Positions 32,396-42,214 of a DNA stretch of 64,000 nt are shown here, piece by piece. The translations under genes and the position numbers were made by a program. The notes beneath the pieces were generated by a model that was given only the letters and a program-made list of their open reading frames with translations, did not search any database and had not been told where the DNA came from. Within the stretch, counting starts at the first letter, position 1, and every line of letters begins with the position of its first letter. The DNA is from Thuidium tamariscinum (taxonomy: Eukaryota; Streptophyta; Bryopsida; Hypnales; Thuidiaceae), in contig OX344749.2 of the NCBI GenBank assembly GCA_947034885.2, positions 44,607,682-44,671,681 on the forward strand, written 5' to 3'.

Positions 32396-33370
32396 ATTTC
32401 TTAGGTCTTTTTAATCACTGGCTTTTCCTCGTTTTTGAGAAGCCCAGTGTCATGCACACTGAAATCGATCCTTGTTGTGTGATGAAAACGCAGGCTCCTA
32501 GTCTTCCAGGATCCGGATGTCAGAGCCGAGGCACTACCTCAGGTGCGGATAGGAACGAAGCTTTGCGACCACCTGCCTGGCCCACTTTGTACGAGAACAG
32601 ATGTAGGCCTTAGGACATTCAGGTGACGGTTTGGTACCTTGTGAGCAACAATTGTCTCACAGTGTATGAGCTTCTCATTATGAGCTACTCATCGTCAACC
32701 AGGCAATGTTGCTATGGAGGGTTTTTTTTTAACCGTTGCTCACCAGTAGGCAACGGGATATGTTTGGCTGAGAGAGATTGATAAGCCTTCGTTTCTAGGG
32801 ATGATCTATGATGATGCTATTTTTGCACGTCACCGTTTTACATATTTCCCCCCAGTGATCCGGTAGTTGGCTACCCGTGTCTTCACAGGGGCTTGGAACA
32901 CTTAATGACAGACGATTAAAATGGCTTAATCTTTATTTATGCTTGTTTATTCTCGATGTGGTAGCTTGTTCATGCTTGTGAAATCTGTAGAAGACTATCG
33001 CCTGTTGGCTTTCCTAATAAGCTGAGACTTTTGAAGTGATCCTCTCAATCTGGGGAGTTCTATGGGGATTTAGTTCAGAGAATGGAACTGCGTAGGAGGC
33101 GTGAACATATGCACAGAAGGGATGAGCAAACTTTGGCTAATAATACAACAAATGGCTGAAGATGGAATGATGACACAGGAGAGGAGAGTGGAAATTGCAG
33201 CGCAAAATGCTGAGTTAGCAACTCTGAGATCTAAAATTTTTCAAAGATGTTGAAATTTGATTTTTTTTGCGAAATTGGTAATGGAGATCACAAATTGTTG
33301 AATTCTCAGTGGAGCTAGCATCTCATTGTAGCAAGCTGAAACATTCTTAGTAGAATAGTGTCCATTATAC
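32396..33370 (+). other. 3' region of the intact AP2-like gene
   Basis: Positions 32935-33310 match the downstream blocks of copies 1 and 2 (words such as TGTAGAAGACTA and AATAAGCTGAGACT). Positions 32400-32930 have no match in the other copies and no supportable gene. The transcript end is not defined. Confidence 0.5.
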
Positions 33371-33695
33371 TGCAATGTAATGTGTGGACATTACATTGCA
33401 GTAAGTTACGGAGTATATAACAATCATTCTGTAATTACACTCGTGGAAATCGTTTCCTGTTTCAAATTGGCCACCTCAGTCATCCAAATGAGCTGGAATT
33501 GGTCAGTAGTGGCCGATTCCAGCAAGCGCTGAATGCATTCCCTGGCTTAAACTGAGGTGATGATTTCCTCGAACGCATGTAAACAAGTTCTTCAAGTTCC
33601 TGGGATATAAGGTGGGCACATCAAAAGCGCTACAAATTGGTACAAATTGGTAATGGACCTAGTTGCTATTATTAGGCTGTTCAGATTTTCATATA

Positions 33696-33968
33696 AGGTA
33701 GGTACACCCGAAAGCGCCAGTTTTTCATACTGTGCCTAGTTCCTGTTATTAGTTAGTTCAAATTTTTATGCAGTCTTGTGGGAAAGTGAAAGCATGTTCC
33801 AAAGCACCAAAGAACTCAGGATTTGGATACCGTATGCAAAAGTTATTTACGGTCAAAGTCTGTTTCTGAAAGCGCCATCTACAGTCTGCGAACATGATTG
33901 ATTTTGGAAATGTATGTGAATTGTAGATGGCGCTTTTAGGAGCAGGGCGCTTTTGGGTGTACCTACCT
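33696..33968 (+). mobile_element. TA-flanked element K2 nested in K1
   Basis: AGGTAGGTACACCCGAAAGC at the left pairs with the inverted GCTTTTGGGTGTACCTACCT at the right, flanked by TA on both sides. Its interior aligns with the split halves of K1. Because K1 and K2 are homologous, each shows the uninterrupted state of the other. Confidence 0.8.
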
Positions 33969-34120
33969 TAGTCTTGTTGGCAAGTGAAAGCACATTCCAG
34001 TGCACCAAAGAATATAGCATTTGGATACAATATGCAAAAGTTATTAAAGGTCAAAGTTTTTTTTGAAAGCACTTCATCCAAATAGGTATATAACTGATTT
34101 TGGAAATGTGCACAGATGCT

Positions 34121-34872
34121 TTAACCCCTAAAGGACCAAGCTGTGTTTTTTTGGCAACATAGCAATTTGGGGCAACTCACTACGAATGGAGTTTTTATTT
34201 TTTTTCATTGAAATTTTCACAAAACTTGTTCTCAAGGAATAGCTTTAAGGTCCAAGAATTTTCATAACATTTGACTTCGTAGTTAAAAAGTTATTGCATG
34301 ATATGTGATTTCCTTTGATCTCTAGGCAACTTGGGCAGCTCAAAAAACTTCTTTAAAAATGACTTTTTGGAAAAATGAAAAACTGAAATTGGTTCTTTAG
34401 AATTTTGTATATGCAGAAAGATTTGAATCATTCCATTTGGATTTATGAAGTGAAAGTTATGAGGAATTTTAGTTTGTAGGTAGGCCATATGGTTTTTGAA
34501 GAGTCCATACCTACCCACAAACTAAGATTCCTCATAACTTTCACTTCATAAATCCAAATGGAATGATTCAAATCTTTCTGCATATACAAAATTCTAAAGA
34601 ACCAATTTCAGTTTTTCATTTTTCCAAAAAATCATTTTTAAAGAAGTTTTTTGAGCTCCTAAGCTACCCAGTGAAAAAAGGAAATCACATATCATGCAAT
34701 AACTTTTTAACTACGTAGTCAAATGTTATAAAAATTATTGGATCTTAAAGCTATTCCTTGAGAACAAATTTTTCAAAAACTTCAATGAAAATAAATAAAA
34801 ACTCCATTTGTAATGAGCTACCTAAAATTGCTATATTGCCAAAAAAACACAGCTTGGTCCTTTAGGGGGTAA
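34121..34872. mobile_element. TTAA-flanked family G foldback in K1
   Basis: TTAA plus CCCCTAAAGGACCAAGCTGT begins it; the right end is the inverse followed by GTAA (one change). The two ~350-bp arms are near-perfect inverted copies meeting near 34490-34515, so the whole element folds into one hairpin. It is probably two head-to-head family G ends. Confidence 0.8.
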
Positions 34873-34904
34873 GGTTAATTGTGCATTTGGGTGTACTCAC
34901 CTTA

Positions 34905-35689
34905 AATAACTTGGACTTAACCCTACGAATGGGCATATGACAACGTTTTTAAACCTTGAAGTTTCCCTATGTATATTCTCCAAACTTTCAAACTTTTTGT
35001 GAAAATTTGAGATTACTATGAAAATTTCTCTATGCGTATATTATGGCTAACAATATCATGGTGCATAAGAAGTTATTAGGACATTTGGACAACAGAAAAT
35101 TAGTACTTCATGTTAATAGGACCAAAATTCAAATGGAAATAGATTATTCAAATTTAGTATTTTTTCTATTTCTGAAATAAATAAAAACTAAACTTGGTAA
35201 GCTTTATTTATTCCTTGATTTGGAATTCAAGAAAATCATTTTTATAGCATAAATCTAGATTTAGAGTAAAGAATAAAAATTACCAAAATGCACTACATGA
35301 ATTCATGAATTTGCCATTTTCTTATGTAGGAAAGTCAAAGATTATTATAAGAGAAAATATATCACTTTTCATTGAAATTGGGTGCTAACAATTTCTTCCC
35401 CAATTTTTTGGATGAAAATTCCTTTTTCCATCCTCAAGGCCTCTTGAAAAAATACAAAATGTTTTCTCAAGCGCCTCCCAATTTCAAAAGATGTCCTTGT
35501 TTGACTGGTATAATCTTTTCAATGGTATGGTCAAAAGACACATCCCTTTCTATGTACCTCCGAGCATGTCTATACCATCAATTGGTACAGTCAATTAGTA
35601 TGAATCTTTTCTTAGGTGATAATTTAATTAGAATGAGTATAAAGGGTTTGGATTTTAGTGAACATGAGTTGGGCGCTCAAGGATTAATG
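34905..35689. other. AT-rich intergenic
   Basis: A 154-codon open stretch at 35372-35836 lies here, but its second half is the duplicated non-coding segment from 35690, and the copies at 1530 and 26870 do not keep the frame. I do not call it a gene. Confidence 0.4.
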
Positions 35690-36330
35690 TGTGTTAGGAA
35701 ATCTTCATCTCAAAGTGCAAATGGTCAATCACTACTTTATAACAAATGTGTAGAGCTTCTCACCTTGATTGTAATTCATTTGTCTTTGCACATTGCAATG
35801 CAAAGAAACAAAAGATTATCCAAAGAACATTGCTAAGGGCTCAAAGTCTTTAATAAATGAACTTACAAGATAATTATTCAAACCACAAAAATGTAGCTTT
35901 ATCATTTATTAAAGGATAATTTTGAGACTTACAATTATACTAGTGGCCCATCATTTTAGAATTACAATGAAGGTGGAAACATTCATTTAAATGCAAATTT
36001 CTTTAGGTGGACTATTTCCTTGGTGTGTTTTAGATGGTTATTTTGAAATTTCCTTCTAGGGGCCTATTTCTTAGGTATGTTTTAGGTATTTTTTACATGC
36101 TTATTAACAACATAATATCAAAAAACTTTAAAGGAATTTTTTTAAAATTAATATAGATTTAAGTGAAAAATGTCTAAAAAATTTAGATTTTGAATTGAAG
36201 TCACTTACTGATTGCCTAAAATCAAAATGATTATTTCTATAATAGCTTGAGTTTCTATTATTTCAATGTAGAAGGCTACATTATAAGATTAATTAGTAAA
36301 TTTAAAATGAAAAATTAAATACTAGTTGCG
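35690..36330 (+). repeat. Third copy of the 1530-2870 segment
   Basis: Matches 1530-1765 and 26870-27100, then 2400-2870 (for example AGAAGGCTACAT and CTATTATT words). Non-coding. Confidence 0.6.
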
Positions 36331-36369
36331 GTAGGTATAAAATTTAACCAAGAGGTTCAAAAATCAACT

Positions 36370-37425
36370 ACTATAGGTGTATAGTAGCTTTGCCCATTAC
36401 CTTGGCAAATAATTATTTAATTTGAAAAAATAATGTTCGCCACCCAAAACAGGGGTTATTTGAAATTCAACTTTTTGAATAAATAAACATCTATAATTTC
36501 ACCCTTTAAACTAGGTTAACTATCCTAGTTCAAATATTCATATCACACATGAGTCTCTCACTTGGCTACATGAGCCACTTGTAGGATTATATGCAAGAGA
36601 AAACAAACTACTTATACAAGTGGTCTGGAAGGAGCTATGACAATTCATGTGGGATATGTAAATGAGGATTTGTAAGAGCTTTGATTACCACTTATAGTCA
36701 ATTCAAAAGTAGGAATTATGTTCAAAACAAAATTTTAGACTTCATTTACATAGTAGAATAACTTTTTTCAAAAGAATTTGAACTAATGTAGGTTATTAAA
36801 TCAAGCTAAGTTTCATCTCTGAAAACCTATTTGAGATTCCAAGACTTCAATCAAAAGTTATGGACAAAGTTCATAAAGGAACATTTTCTTTGACACTTTC
36901 AAACATCCTCTTGAAAATTGTCCATAACTTTTGATTGGAGTCTTAAAATATCAAATAGGTTTTTAGAGATGAAACTTAGCTTAATTTACTAACCTTTTTT
37001 GGCCCAAATTTTTTTGAAAAAAGTTATTCTACCATGCCCAAATGAGGTTTTTAATTCTATTTCACATACAATTCTTGTGTTTTGACAATGAGTGGTCAAG
37101 CTCTCATCTTCAAATTATCCCATATCCTTTCATGATTCATGATGAATAATGAATTTTACTATTAAAATGAAATCTCCACCCTTCATTAGCATAGAATATT
37201 AATGAAATAATTCCTACGCTTGGTGATCAATCATTTTTTAAAATCATATAATGGATTGACAATTGACTCAATCAAAGGTTTCCCAATGAATTTTCTACTT
37301 TTTCAAAAAATTATTTTTATATTTAATAAAATATTTAATTTTTTTTTCCCAAAATTTCCAAAAAATTTCATCATTGAATTTTTGAATTAATAAATGGAAA
37401 AGCTACCCTATACCTACAGTATACC
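36370..37425. repeat. Large foldback, ~1 kb
   Basis: Words near 36375-36388 (CTATAGGTGTATAGTAGCTT) recur inverted at 37400-37420, and arms at 36640-36870 and 36905-37130 pair strongly (for example AAAAGTTATGGACAA with TTGTCCATAACTTTT). A diverged single arm also occurs at 51520-51740, so this is likely a dispersed element. Confidence 0.5.
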
Positions 37426-37527
37426 AAGAAAATTTATAATTGCAAATCATAATTTGGAAAGGAACTAATACTTTGGATTTAATTTGTTTTTCATTTTCTT
37501 CCTTAAAACTTGCATACCCTCAAGCCC

Positions 37528-38519
37528 TTAACCCTTCATCGCCTAAACTCCAAACGGGTCTAAAAGCATCTTTGCTTTTCAAGCCTTATAAAGTTAAATG
37601 TTAGTAAGATATGAAAATCTCAACCATACAATCTTGTAGTGTACATGTTGTAGATGATGTGGATCAAATCTAGAGTCATTTGGCTGCATAGATTGCAAGA
37701 TCATAATGATTTAGTCTTGAAAAAGATGCTGAAATTTTCCTAAAAACACATTTAGAGGTGAAATTTGAATCCTAAACCTACTCAAATGAACAAACTTTAA
37801 ACTACAAAGTGAGTCAAAACCAAAATACAAACACATTTGTGAATTTCTTTTTAATGTAAATGCTTTGAATTGTTTGCAAAATGACTATGAAATGTCAAAA
37901 AAATAGCAAAAAAAGTGTGCAAAAACACATCTATGACTGCACCTCTTTCTACTAAAATGCTTCTCAATCACTCATAACTTCTTGGATTGATAGGAAATTT
38001 GAGCCACACAAACTAGACTACAATGTGCAACTTTTCCAATAAAAATTATTAGAAACAAACATTGTATGAGGAAAAAACAAGCTGCCGAAGTTCACTATGA
38101 TCAAAAAATGTCTGGCTTTTGAACTTTGAATTGCTCCCTAACATTCAAAACAACTTGGATTACCATGAAAATTTGACCAAAATAACTAGACTTCTAGATG
38201 AACATAACCCAACAAATTTTATTGGAAAAAAACATTGGATGAAGGAAATACAAGCCCTTGAAGTTGTAGCCATCAAGTTCAGTTTAGTGAATTCAAAATG
38301 AACTTGTGATCTTTGATTGGCTTCCAAAATATTTGTACATTTTGGATTGATCTGGAAATTTTACCACACAAACTGGACTTGAACGCACAACTTGAACGCG
38401 CAACTTTCCCAAAAAGTTTTATTGAATTTGGACATTGGATGCAAAAGTTACAGCAATTTCAATCAGACTGCCAGACTATATAAGGACACTATTCGTCCCC
38501 TTAAGCGATGAAGGGTTAA
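37528..38519. mobile_element. TTAA-flanked element I1
   Basis: TTAA plus CCCTTCATCGC at the left, GCGATGAAGGG plus TTAA at the right: a perfect 11-bp terminal repeat in TTAA. The ~980-bp interior has repeated phrases (CACACAAACTAGACT-like at ~38005, ~38180 and ~38357) but no transposase. Confidence 0.6.
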
Positions 38520-38596
38520 ATTTCATAAAATAATTGTTGATATCTTGGCTAAATAGAGATACAGAGATAAGACAAAACACCCATTCCCGTTCATGT

Positions 38597-38679
38597 ATCC
38601 ATTCCCGTTTATATGTAGCAGGGATGCACATTTTTCTTTGAAAAATGTGCACCCCTGCTACTTATGGACGGGAATGGAT
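38597..38679. repeat. Short near-perfect hairpin upstream of TMEM147
   Basis: Two ~39-nt arms (ATCCATTCCCGTTTATATGT start) pair around a four-base turn near 38638. It may be a fragment related to the family C ends, or a small-RNA-capable hairpin. It lies ~225 bp before the ATG of the next gene. Confidence 0.7.
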
Positions 38680-38802
38680 AGTAAGGCTGACGGACTCGGA
38701 CTTTCAGTTGCATGGGGCAACTGTTCATCCATCCATCGATACCTGGAAGATTTCGTCACGCACCTCGCCAACACAGCTCTTCGTCTTCCTCACGTTGCTT
38801 TT

Positions 38803-38810
38803 TAGGGTTT
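38803..38810 (-). promoter_or_regulatory. Telo-box-like motif (TAGGGTTT)
   Basis: The motif lies 95 bp before the ATG at 38905, a usual place for telo-boxes in plant housekeeping genes. Confidence 0.35.
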
Positions 38811-38904
38811 CGGGGTTTAGGTGCTCGTTGTGCGCATTCGCAGCGTCGTTGCAGCAATCGTCCGCCATAGCCAGCGAGCGAAGCCGCTCGCCATCTCCGA
38901 CGAG

Positions 38905-39597
38905 ATGACGTTCTTCCATTTCTTCAACTGCGCGGCTCTCACATTCGGCCCTCACGCCGTGTACTACAAGGCCTCTCCCCTTTCGGAGTACGACACCCTC
39001 GGCACTTGCATCAAAGCCGCAGTGGTGTACCTTTTCACCACGCTCGTCAAGCTCGTTTGCCTGGCGACCTTTTTGCAAGTGAGCGACCACGATGCCTTCG
39101 ATCTGCCTCAGGAGCTTCTCAAGGGTCTGATTGGATTTTTGGACGTGGCGGGGTTGTATTACGCCTTGACGCAGGTGACGCACCGCAGCATTTCACAGAA
39201 CCACAAGTTTCAGGCGGTAGCGTTAGGCTGGGCGTTCGCCGACGCGGTCCTGCACAAGCTGGCGCCGCTGTGGGTGGGCGCCAGGGGGCTCGATTTCACG
39301 TGGGAATATTTGCTGCAGGGCGTGGATTCCAATGCGAATCTGGTGTTTACGGTGTCGCTGGCGGCCTTGGGATCGCTCATGTGGTTGCGGAAGAACAAGC
39401 CACCGGTGCTGGTGCCTTTTATTTACGCCAGCGCGATCTTGGTGGCCGTGATGCCGTCCATCACCAGCTACTTGCGGAAGGGCTTGGCCTGGGAATTCTC
39501 CACGGTCGTCAGCTTTGAGCTCTTCGCGTCTCTCATAATGGCGTTCGTCACCTGGCGTCTGTTCGTGGCTTGTCAAAGACCTGTCAATAGTTCGTGA
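38905..39597 (+). CDS. TMEM147: TMEM147-like ER membrane protein, 230 aa
   Basis: The protein matches the TMEM147 family from end to end, starting MTFFHFFNCAALTFGPHAVY; the animal protein is about 224 aa. Seven hydrophobic segments are visible near residues 3-20, 34-57, 74-92, 104-124, 145-161, 169-190 and 199-222. In animals TMEM147 forms the BOS complex with nicalin and NOMO, part of the multipass translocon that helps insert multi-spanning proteins in the ER membrane; the same role in plants is an inference. I chose ATG 38905 because upstream in-frame codons have no ATG and the family start fits. The gene is uninterrupted by introns here and GC-rich. Confidence 0.92.
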   Translation: MTFFHFFNCAALTFGPHAVYYKASPLSEYDTLGTCIKAAVVYLFTTLVKLVCLATFLQVSDHDAFDLPQELLKGLIGFLDVAGLYYALTQVTHRSISQNHKFQAVALGWAFADAVLHKLAPLWVGARGLDFTWEYLLQGVDSNANLVFTVSLAALGSLMWLRKNKPPVLVPFIYASAILVAVMPSITSYLRKGLAWEFSTVVSFELFASLIMAFVTWRLFVACQRPVNSS

Positions 39598-39766
39598 GAA
39601 AAACTGCGCAGATTTTAGAATTTATTGTTTCTGTAGAGGAATTGTATGCCAAAGTTTCCACCTTCAGGATCCTTCGTGAGAATTCTGTTCTTCCATTCTT
39701 ATACATCAGATTCACAAGATCTTGTGTGTGACGGGCACTTCGACCTCGTTTAGCGAGCTGAAAGAT

Positions 39767-40108
39767 TAGGTCACAGGTGGTTTGTTACAGAGACTTGAAG
39801 CTCCTGCTTAATTAAGACAATAGCTGCACTGAAATGTGCAGTGGAACGTCAAATTTCGTTTTCTTCCTGAGATGTGCTCTTGATACTCTTTGTAATGTAT
39901 TTGCATTAGCTTGTTGTTGCTAGGCTTCCGTGTTCGGTAGTATTAGGTCGTGGGTGGTCGTATGTTACAGAGACGTGAAGGTCCTTCTTAATTGAGAAGT
40001 AACTGCACTGAATTGTGCATTGGAACGTCACTTTTCTTGCTGTGAGCAATTCTCTTGATACGGTTCGTAATAAAATTGTGTAAGTTTGTTGCTAGGCTTA
40101 GGTGTTCG
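39767..40108 (+). repeat. Tandem ~170-bp duplication in the TMEM147 3' region
   Basis: Unit 1 (39767-39936) and unit 2 (39943-40108) share TTACAGAGAC, ATTGAGA/ATTAAGA, TGCACTGAA, TGGAACGTCA, CTCTTGATAC and TTGCTAGGCTT in the same order. Confidence 0.8.
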
Positions 40109-40131
40109 TATCATTCATTTAATTAGTTACC

Positions 40132-40204
40132 ATGTATCGTAACTGGGGTATGCCCTTTTCTAGACAATTTATGGAGGCGGGAGAGCTCCTACGTCTCAAA
40201 AATG
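40132..40204 (+). other. Possible small first exon
   Basis: ATG after GTTACC opens 24 codons (MYRNWGMPFSRQFMEAGELL start) ending at a strong donor AATG/GTAAGTG. I found no convincing following exon before the convergent gene, so this may be chance. Confidence 0.2.
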
Positions 40205-40901
40205 GTAAGTGTAAGTGCTCGTGTCGGAGTAGAAGAGCGGAACTTATGGGAGAATGTAAGGTACGATTAAGTTAAGTCTGTTCTTACGACTAAGTCATTG
40301 TAGCTATGTTTCTGTCCCTCCATCTTTGGCCAGATTTGGATTACTATATTTGCAATAGAGCTAGTGGATTACAATGTTTACAATACGTCTTTATTGCAGA
40401 TTTTTGCACATAATTGACATGTTTTAGATTTCCCAAGGTGAGAAATTCAGTCTTTTCACAATAGACTATGTATACACTTCAATCCTCTATTCACCGTGAG
40501 TTCTAGCACGAATCCTATGAAGATGTACCGCTTGGGTTGCAATGCAGTAGTGTACAAAGTTTTCTTTCTGATATGGATAAGCAGAAAGAGGTGTAGCGCT
40601 AATAGGGAGTTAGAGAAATCAGATTGCTCTAGTAAGTAGAGCAGTCTTTACTAGGCGGAAATGCAACCAAGAAGGAAGTACTACAAACACTACAAGTAAG
40701 TACGACAGGCTTCCTGATGTTGTATGCACCTTGACGCGCTGCAAAGTCGGTTGTGGAATCCTGTGATCTGGACTTGCATCTGTATTACACGAGAAGATGG
40801 GCTCCGTCTTCTTCGTAACAGTTCTCCATCCCAAGTCTTGGCAGATCGAGACCAAGAAGGTGCAGATGCAGGAGGACGCTCGGAGCTTGCGTTCCGAATG
40901 A

Positions 40902-42214
40902 TTATGGAAGCCCTTCATTCTGGAAATTCCACAAGATTTCTGGAGGAAAATCTTCCTCATCCATCGAGATACTTTCCCCGCAAGCATAGGGGGAATAGGC
41001 AAACAACTCCTCTAGGGTGTAGCCCATGGTATCATCCCTTTGAGCGCTTGATCTCAGTAGCTCAGAAAATTGCAAATCCTCTTCGTACGTAGGCGGAGGT
41101 GGGAGGAACGAGGGGTACATTGACGAAAGCTCTGAGTCTTCCTCCGGACTACGATCCCAGGCAAGCTGATGTTCCTGCGTGTCTGATGAAGTCGTTGATC
41201 CAGCTCCCGACGGCTTGATCGGATCACAAATACCAGGTTTCGTCGGAGGGGGAGGAGACTGAGACCCCTTCCATTTGCTTCTTTTAGGGTGAGAGCCCGC
41301 GGACTTCTTCTGTTTGCCCGTGATGGAGTGTATAACCTCCTTCACCTGCCGGGCAAAGTACTTGTATTTGAGCTCTCGATTTCCATCGTCCAGAAGGATC
41401 CAGTCGTCGCAAGAAGGCTGCAGATCTTCGAACTTGATTCCCTTCAGCGGTTTCGACTCAAATATCCGCGGAGAGTCGGGGTGCGTGTATTTCTGGTTGC
41501 ATCCCAAGTAATAGTTAACTGCATCTCGCGCTCTGCTGAGCTCGGATGCAGTATAAGTTCCGAACCACAACTTCTTCTTGAACTTTGTTGGTCGCAGTTC
41601 CAGAGTGTACTTCTTGAACCCCGACCTTAGTCGAGGTTCAATCTTTTTGCGCTTCCTTGGCTGAGACCCCATTCCTGCAGGCTCCGTGTCGCAGCGTGCT
41701 GCCAAGTCTCGTGTGCCTGGATCACGCAAATGACTCTGTTAGCCCTTGTACGAATTGACCTTCAGATGTTTACGGAACCCCGTGGTAGAGTGTCTACAAC
41801 CTCCCACTTCGAAATTGCTCAACAAATTCAGACAAATTGAAACAAACTCAGATTTGCTTTCAACAGATTTGACTCTTCGCTAACAAAGAAAGGATCTCTC
41901 CACAGCTCTCAAGTGATCTCCCAAGAGTCACACTCCTAAAAGAGAGATTTTAAGTTTACTATAATCGTACCATGTTGTGGTGAACCACAGCGAGCTTCAG
42001 GTGGCTCAAGAGCGGAGCCGGCTCGTTGCTTCTTTTCCGTCAGCCCAAGACAGTCCTTGGAGCAATTGTAGTCGTATTGTCCTGGACGGGCGAGACTGTA
42101 GAGGCAGCAAAGCTCTGCGTGGGTCGCTCGAGATAGCCCGTGCTCGGGACCATCCGAAGCCGAACAACATTTGTAGCACTTGTCAAAATCAGGAACACTT
42201 GGCTTCTCCGGCAT
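40902..42214 (-). CDS. AP2/ERF-like transcription factor, 2-exon model, 352 aa
   Basis: Exon 1 42214-41971 and exon 2 41716-40902 join in frame (donor CATG/GTACGA, acceptor GATCCAG/GC). Residues 102-106 are basic (RKRKK). Residues 114-170 fit an AP2 domain: SGFKKYTLELRPTKFKKK, then LWFGTYTASELSRARDAVNY, the counterpart of the canonical WLGTF..E.AA.AYD. The usual YRGVR strand is altered. The C-terminus is acidic and ends DEEDFPPEILWNFQ. Exon 1 has a cysteine cluster (CYKCC, ELCC, CSKDC) whose role is unknown. Start 42214 is the first ATG after an in-frame stop at 42296-42298; an alternative start at 41672 within exon 2 would give 256 aa and leave exon 1 as leader. Convergent with TMEM147. It is a likely distant paralogue of the 30196-32395 gene, with which it shares the KRK block and the GGTACGA donor. 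Confidence 0.65.

Larger units (their letters stand above)
33608..34904 (+). mobile_element. TA-flanked element K1 hosting two insertions
   Basis: Ends are TA plus AGGTGGGCACATCAAAAGCG and GCATTTGGGTGTACTCACCT plus TA. Inside it are K2 (33696-33968), a member of the same family, and a TTAA-flanked family G element (34121-34872). The unit without inserts would be ~270 bp, the size of K2. Confidence 0.7.

Noticed and set aside
35372..35836. 154-codon plus frame
   Set aside because: Its second half is a duplicated segment whose other copies (1530, 26870) do not keep the frame, and its start is in AT-rich unique sequence.
39006..39576. Alternative frames of 117-170 codons over TMEM147
   Set aside because: The TMEM147 frame matches its family across its full length; the others are GC-rich shadows.
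40619..41002. 127-codon minus-strand frame
   Set aside because: It overlaps the end of the AP2-like gene in another frame and has no family signature.
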